From JAUYIW01 sp043818555 (lineage in GTDB: Bacteria > Patescibacteriota > Patescibacteriia > UBA9934), in the NCBI GenBank assembly GCA_043818555.1, contig JBDRFP010000011.1:1-30209 (forward strand): a stretch of 30,209 nt of DNA. The letters are read 5' to 3'. The notes under the pieces were generated by a model. It worked only from the letters and a program-made list of their open reading frames with translations, did not search any database and was not told where the DNA came from. Shown here one piece after another: positions 27,322 through 30,209 of this stretch. The stretch's first letter is position 1, and every line of letters starts with the position of its first letter. The translations under genes and the position numbers were made by a program.

Positions 27322-28377
27322 ATGTCCCGATTCGTAATTTCCTTCATCTTCGCCTCGTTCGTCGTGGCGAATCCTTCCTATGCCGACGACGCCGCTGGCG
27401 TTTCGGACGAGGTGACCTTCCGTACGGCGTCCGACGCCGATATGCGGAGCAAGGACAACGAGGGCAACATCGACGTCACCAAGGGCGATGTCAAGAAGCT
27501 GGTTCGGCGCACCGCCAAGCTCGAGCGCGAGCTCGAAATGCTGAACGCCATTGTGGACACCGAGTGTGCCGAGGTGATCATCATCGAGATCGACCCGGCC
27601 ACGACGCCTGTCGACCCGGCTGCGACCGCTGTGCCCGACAAGGGCAAGGGCGATGTGGCCAAGCCAGACGAGCCCTGCGCTCCCGGTTTGTTGAAGAGGG
27701 TGGCCGACCTCGAAGCCGAGCTCGACCAGATCCGCAAGGACTTGGACGAGCAGAGGATGCAGGTGGGTGCCAACAAAGAGGGCATCACTGAGCTCGAGAA
27801 GGGATACAAGTCGCTGAAGAGCCAGCTCGCTGTCATCGAAAGCGAGATTGGCGGTATCAAGAACGACATCAAACAGCTCACCAGTATTCAGTGGTACACG
27901 GTGAGCGGGCCCAGCGCCGGATTCGTCCTGCGCCCGCCCATCCCCACGCTTGCCGAGGGAATTGGCGCCCGCGCCGGCTGGACCATCGGTTTCGGCCGCG
28001 AGGACCTGGAAAACGGTATGGTGGTCTCTGCTTCGGCAGGGCTTGCCAGCCCCGAGGGCTTCTTCCTCGACAGCTCGATCGTGCGCTACAAGCTGCGCAA
28101 GAAGAGCAAGAGGGGATTCGCTTACGGCGGTGGCATTGGCGGCGACAGCGCGGTCTACGGAGCATTCGGGATGCCCGGGGTAGATGCCTACTCGGTAGGT
28201 GCCCGCGTCGACGGCTACATGCGCTGGCGCCTCTGGTACAACAACGAGCGGGACACCACAATGTACTTCGTGGTCACCCCGTACGGGAAGCTGGGCAAGG
28301 TGGCCAATTCGGGCGCAGGAGCCCCGGAAGCCTGCGTGGGCCTGGACATCGGATTCAGACGGCACAAGCCTCTGTAG
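27322..28377 (+). CDS. Exported coiled-coil protein 1 with A[SM]DADxRS motif
   Basis: 351 aa from ATG 27322 behind AAGGAGG; an in-frame start at 27247 lacks an SD and would bury the signal peptide. The signal peptide is ~1-21 (MSRFVISFIFASFVVANPSYA). The motif FRTASDADMRSKDNEGN is at ~33-49, just inside the mature N-terminus. A long Glu/Lys/Leu coiled coil (~55-200) is interrupted by an Asp/Pro/Ala segment with DPATTPVDPAATAVPD and two cysteines. The C-terminal ~140 residues are Gly-rich and beta-like with GMPGVDAYSVGARVDGYMRWRL. The next gene is a paralogue. GC-rich third codon positions set it apart from housekeeping genes. Role unknown; export is well supported. Confidence 0.78.
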   Translation: MSRFVISFIFASFVVANPSYADDAAGVSDEVTFRTASDADMRSKDNEGNIDVTKGDVKKLVRRTAKLERELEMLNAIVDTECAEVIIIEIDPATTPVDPAATAVPDKGKGDVAKPDEPCAPGLLKRVADLEAELDQIRKDLDEQRMQVGANKEGITELEKGYKSLKSQLAVIESEIGGIKNDIKQLTSIQWYTVSGPSAGFVLRPPIPTLAEGIGARAGWTIGFGREDLENGMVVSASAGLASPEGFFLDSSIVRYKLRKKSKRGFAYGGGIGGDSAVYGAFGMPGVDAYSVGARVDGYMRWRLWYNNERDTTMYFVVTPYGKLGKVANSGAGAPEACVGLDIGFRRHKPL

Positions 28378-28395
28378 GAGCCTAGCGCTCCGCTC

Positions 28396-28434
28396 AATCG
28401 GTTAGGAAACCTAGTGTTTCTTAGCCGATTTTTT
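28396..28434 (+). terminator. Strong intrinsic terminator after exported protein 1
   Basis: AATCGGTTAGGAAAC (28396-28410) pairs with GTTTCTTAGCCGATT (28416-28430), 15 bp with two G-U, loop CTAGT, then TTTT. Confidence 0.92.
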
Positions 28435-28506
28435 ATTTCCATCACTCTCCCCGCCAACTCCTGGGATTGGCTATTTGGCTAGTTTTAGTCAATTTAGTGA
28501 TTTTCG

Positions 28507-28542
28507 CTATGCTTCCTATGCTTCTCATGGTTCCTATGATTC
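28507..28542. repeat. 9 bp tandem repeat, CTATGCTTC family
   Basis: CTATGCTTC, CTATGCTTC, TCATGGTTC, CTATGATTC in exact register, preceded by TTTAGTCAA/TTTAGTGAT in a similar 9 bp phase. It ends 11 bp before the -35 hexamer of the next promoter. Confidence 0.75.
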
Positions 28543-28553
28543 CAGATCACACC

Positions 28554-28582
28554 TTGACAAAACCTCGATTTTGTGTTACTAT
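28554..28582 (+). promoter_or_regulatory. Promoter of exported protein 2 and its long leader
   Basis: TTGACA at 28554-28559, exact 17 bp, TACTAT at 28577-28582. The start is near 28589, about 200 nt before the coding start. Confidence 0.75.
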
Positions 28583-28588
28583 TTGCCG

Positions 28589-28792
28589 TTGAATCATTAC
28601 GAGATTGCTTGTCAAACTGCTTGTCAAAAACACCGAACAAGGATGGAACTTCGGCCCTGCGATGGCCAGGTGTCTGGTGTGTGCCCTCCTCATACACTAT
28701 TGATACCTTGCCTTCGGAGAGCCAAAGTGGCCCCAAAGCAACTGGGCCTTTGGCCTTAACCATTCTTTTCATCAACAACCAAGGAAATACAA
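28589..28792 (+). ncRNA. Structured ~200 nt leader with anti-SD hairpin
   Basis: GTGTGTG (28677-28683) and CATACAC (28691-28697) form a 7 bp stem (one G-U) whose seven-base loop is CCCTCCT, an exact complement of AGGAGGG. Upstream is a 12 bp tandem repeat of TGCTTGTCAAA words (28606-28630). Downstream, CCAAAGTGGCCC (28722-28733) pairs with GGGCCTTTGG (28744-28753), followed by CCATTCTTTT, a possible attenuator. Shared words with the RNA at 26946 (GATGGAAC, CTCCTCAT) suggest kinship. Confidence 0.5.
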
Positions 28793-29716
28793 ATGCGTTT
28801 CATCATGATCGCACTGTTCGCAATTTTCAGCCTCATAGGTGCTCCGGCTTCGGCCGCGAGCAGCCAGATGAACAGCAGGACCGCATCAGATGCGGATCTG
28901 CGTTCGAAGCAGAACCAGACGAGGTCGTATGCCAACAAGGTCGGCATCGCCTGGAACAGCGCCAAGGTCGCCCAGCTGAAGCGGGAGACCGCGTCGCTGA
29001 GGCGCCAGATCGACAACGCCTGCGACGGCGCCGCAGGGCGTCGTGACGAGTGTCGCCCGGGCCTCCGTCAGGAGATCACCCGGCTCGACCGCGAGGTCAG
29101 CCAGATCGACGTCAAGGTTCAGGCCAACTCGGCTCGGCTCACCGAGCTGGAGGGAAAGCTCAATACCATCGCCGGGCGCGTTGACACGCTCCAGAGCGAA
29201 ATGACCAAGCTGGAGAAGCGGGTCAAGAAGCTCGAATCCCGACACACCTACGGCATGCTGGGTGCAGGGCTCTACATGGAGCTCAAGCCTGAGATCCCTG
29301 GCATCGCCCCTGTGGCAGGTGTCGGAGGTAGTCTGGTCGCCGGCATCGGTGGCGAGAATGCCTTCAATGGTTATGCACTCATCCTTACGGGGAACATGTT
29401 CTCGCCCCGCTCCTACGGGGGCGACGGGACCATGTACTTCTACAGGAAGGGTCGCGGAAGCTACAAGGGTTCGGCTTTCGGGCTGGGCCTGGGCTTCGGC
29501 GGGCAGAGCTACGGCTCGATTGGAACGCCGGGCGTGGATGCGTACTCCCTGGGAGTACACATCGGCGGTATGGCTCGCAAGCGCCTGCCATTTGGCAAGA
29601 TCGATGCAATGCTCCTGACCGGCCCTACAATCGGCCAGGTGTGTACCATCGACGATGCCGCACGCAACCTGGTGTGGACCAATCAGTTGGTCTTCACCAG
29701 GCGGATGAAGATCTAG
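28793..29716 (+). CDS. Exported coiled-coil protein 2 with A[SM]DADxRS motif
   Basis: 307 aa. Signal peptide ~1-22 (MRFIMIALFAIFSLIGAPASA). The motif NSRTASDADLRSKQNQT is at ~27-43. A coiled coil (~50-150: KVAQLKRETASLRRQ ... LEGKLNTIAGRVDTL ... KLEKRVKKLE) contains a short Cys pair (NACDGAAGRRDECRPG). The C-terminal ~150 residues are Gly-rich and beta-like with GTPGVDAYSLGVHIGGMARKRL, paralogous to exported protein 1. A weak SD (AAGGAAA) precedes the ATG. It has its own promoter, long structured leader and hairpin downstream. Possibly a filament- or barrel-forming envelope protein; this is not demonstrated. Confidence 0.78.
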   Translation: MRFIMIALFAIFSLIGAPASAASSQMNSRTASDADLRSKQNQTRSYANKVGIAWNSAKVAQLKRETASLRRQIDNACDGAAGRRDECRPGLRQEITRLDREVSQIDVKVQANSARLTELEGKLNTIAGRVDTLQSEMTKLEKRVKKLESRHTYGMLGAGLYMELKPEIPGIAPVAGVGGSLVAGIGGENAFNGYALILTGNMFSPRSYGGDGTMYFYRKGRGSYKGSAFGLGLGFGGQSYGSIGTPGVDAYSLGVHIGGMARKRLPFGKIDAMLLTGPTIGQVCTIDDAARNLVWTNQLVFTRRMKI

Positions 29717-29729
29717 CAAAGCGCTACGT

Positions 29730-29769
29730 GGTGGTTGGGAGAAGGATTTAACCCCTTTTCCCAGCCACC
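29730..29769 (+). terminator. Hairpin after exported protein 2
   Basis: GGTGGTTGGGA (29730-29740) pairs with TCCCAGCCACC (29759-29769), with AAGG/CCTT extending inward. No immediate U tract, so terminator or stability element. Confidence 0.65.
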
Positions 29770-29796
29770 GACTCAGTATTTTCTTGAGCAATCCGA

Positions 29797-29824
29797 CTAC
29801 TTACTACTATCTACTTCCTACTAC
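29797..29824. repeat. 7 bp tandem repeat, CTACTTA family
   Basis: CTACTTA, CTACTAT, CTACTTC, CTACTAC. The inverse reads as GTAG-words like those at 17458-17485. Confidence 0.7.
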
Positions 29825-29927
29825 CTTCGCAATCAGATTCTCAGCAAAGCGTAACTAAACTCTTTCCTGAGCACCTGAAGCAGAAAATCAAAAAACCCAA
29901 TAAAATCAAGGTTATTCACATAAACCC

Positions 29928-29956
29928 TTGACAGAAATCGGGAAATCTGCTACTGT
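29928..29956 (+). promoter_or_regulatory. Strong promoter running toward the window end
   Basis: TTGACA at 29928-29933, 17 bp, TACTGT at 29951-29956. No ORF follows in the remaining ~250 nt. Hairpin ACTGGTTTTC/GAAAACTAGT lies at ~30088-30110. A long untranslated RNA such as an rRNA precursor is possible but its gene is outside the window. Confidence 0.55.
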
Positions 29957-30006
29957 AGCGTGTCATTTACAAATAAGCCGATAAGTTAAATTCGTAACAA
30001 TTACTT

Positions 30007-30036
30007 CTGTATTTCTGTACAGTCTGTAGGTCTGTA
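30007..30036. repeat. CTGTA word repeat, 8/9/8 spacing
   Basis: CTGTA at 30007, 30015, 30024 and 30032. Same family as the arrays at 6031, 6237 and 27087. Confidence 0.55.
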
Positions 30037-30209
30037 ACGAATCCCAGCTTTTCGCAACAGAAGTCTGGCTCTGGCGTCGCCGGTTTACTGGTTTTCACTG
30101 AAAACTAGTCTCCGGGAGCACGTCCAACTCGCAAAGGATAACTTGTTGATCAAGTGTATACGGTCTGAAACGAAAATCCCGTGCCTGTGTAGAGCAAAAG
30201 CGTGACGTG

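Noticed and set aside
27298..28365. Long minus-strand open frame (355 codons) opposite exported protein 1
   Set aside because: It is an antisense shadow of a GC-rich gene: no SD, no signal or domain, composition (His/Val/Gly-rich) typical of reversed Asp/Lys/Glu codons.
28886..29791. Long minus-strand open frame (301 codons) opposite exported protein 2
   Set aside because: Same reason; it runs through the downstream hairpin and has no start signals.
29957..30209. 16S rRNA start
   Set aside because: A strong promoter is present but none of the conserved 16S 5' sequence appears before the window ends.

Overview
The window looks like a chromosome segment from a Candidate Phyla Radiation (Patescibacteria) genome. 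The grounds are the small single-copy housekeeping set (an undecaprenol/diacylglycerol kinase gene, ftsA, ftsZ, nrdR, pyk, infC-rpmI-rplT, smpB-ssrA), membrane proteins with proline-rich arms and thrombospondin-type-3 calcium repeats of the kind common in that group, many hypothetical exported proteins, and housekeeping genes that mostly lack a Shine-Dalgarno (SD) site. The phylum is an inference; no rRNA gene lies in the window.

Layout. 1-2422: three calcium-repeat surface/membrane proteins. 2564-6025: dgkA-like gene, ftsA (apparent one-base frameshift) and ftsZ, separated by arrays of the heptamer AATAAAC at 20-21 bp spacing. 6130-9602: REP-like palindrome, nrdR, pyk, then a convergent histidine-kinase/small-membrane-protein pair. 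9668-14088: Nudix hydrolase, AAA_28-like NTPase, PQ-loop (SemiSWEET-like) protein, tRNA-Asp, and small minus-strand genes including two pairs joined by TGATG overlaps. 14268-16617: a large single-pass membrane protein and a lipoprotein. 16813-19988: rplT, rpmI, infC, a GIY-YIG/Nudix fusion, ssrA (tmRNA) and smpB, all minus. 20114-24393: AI-2E-family permease, two membrane proteins, an HtrA-like protein with a degraded catalytic triad, and a Wzz-like protein. 24395-26861: promoter, 27-codon leader ORF, overlapping alternative hairpins, then ATP-grasp and glutamine-amidotransferase-like genes. 26871-29716: a long-stem RNA hairpin and two paralogous exported coiled-coil proteins. 29717-30209: a promoter running out of the window.

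Two expression styles coexist. Housekeeping genes mostly lack an SD and several have a -10 box almost touching the start codon. The hypothetical and secreted genes have TTGACA-type promoters, GGAGG-type SDs and strong intrinsic terminators.

The most unusual content is between genes. Many intergenic gaps carry degenerate short-period repeats (20-21 bp AATAAAC arrays; exact 9 bp arrays such as YTGAAAC; 7 bp arrays such as GTAGATA or AATNNYC; 8/9 bp CTGTA arrays), several with two arms in opposite orientation. Three exported proteins share an A[SM]DADxRS motif, two RNA hairpins near two of them expose CCUCC-type anti-SD loops, and both ends of ssrA overlap long inverted repeats. These are the best candidates for undescribed biology.
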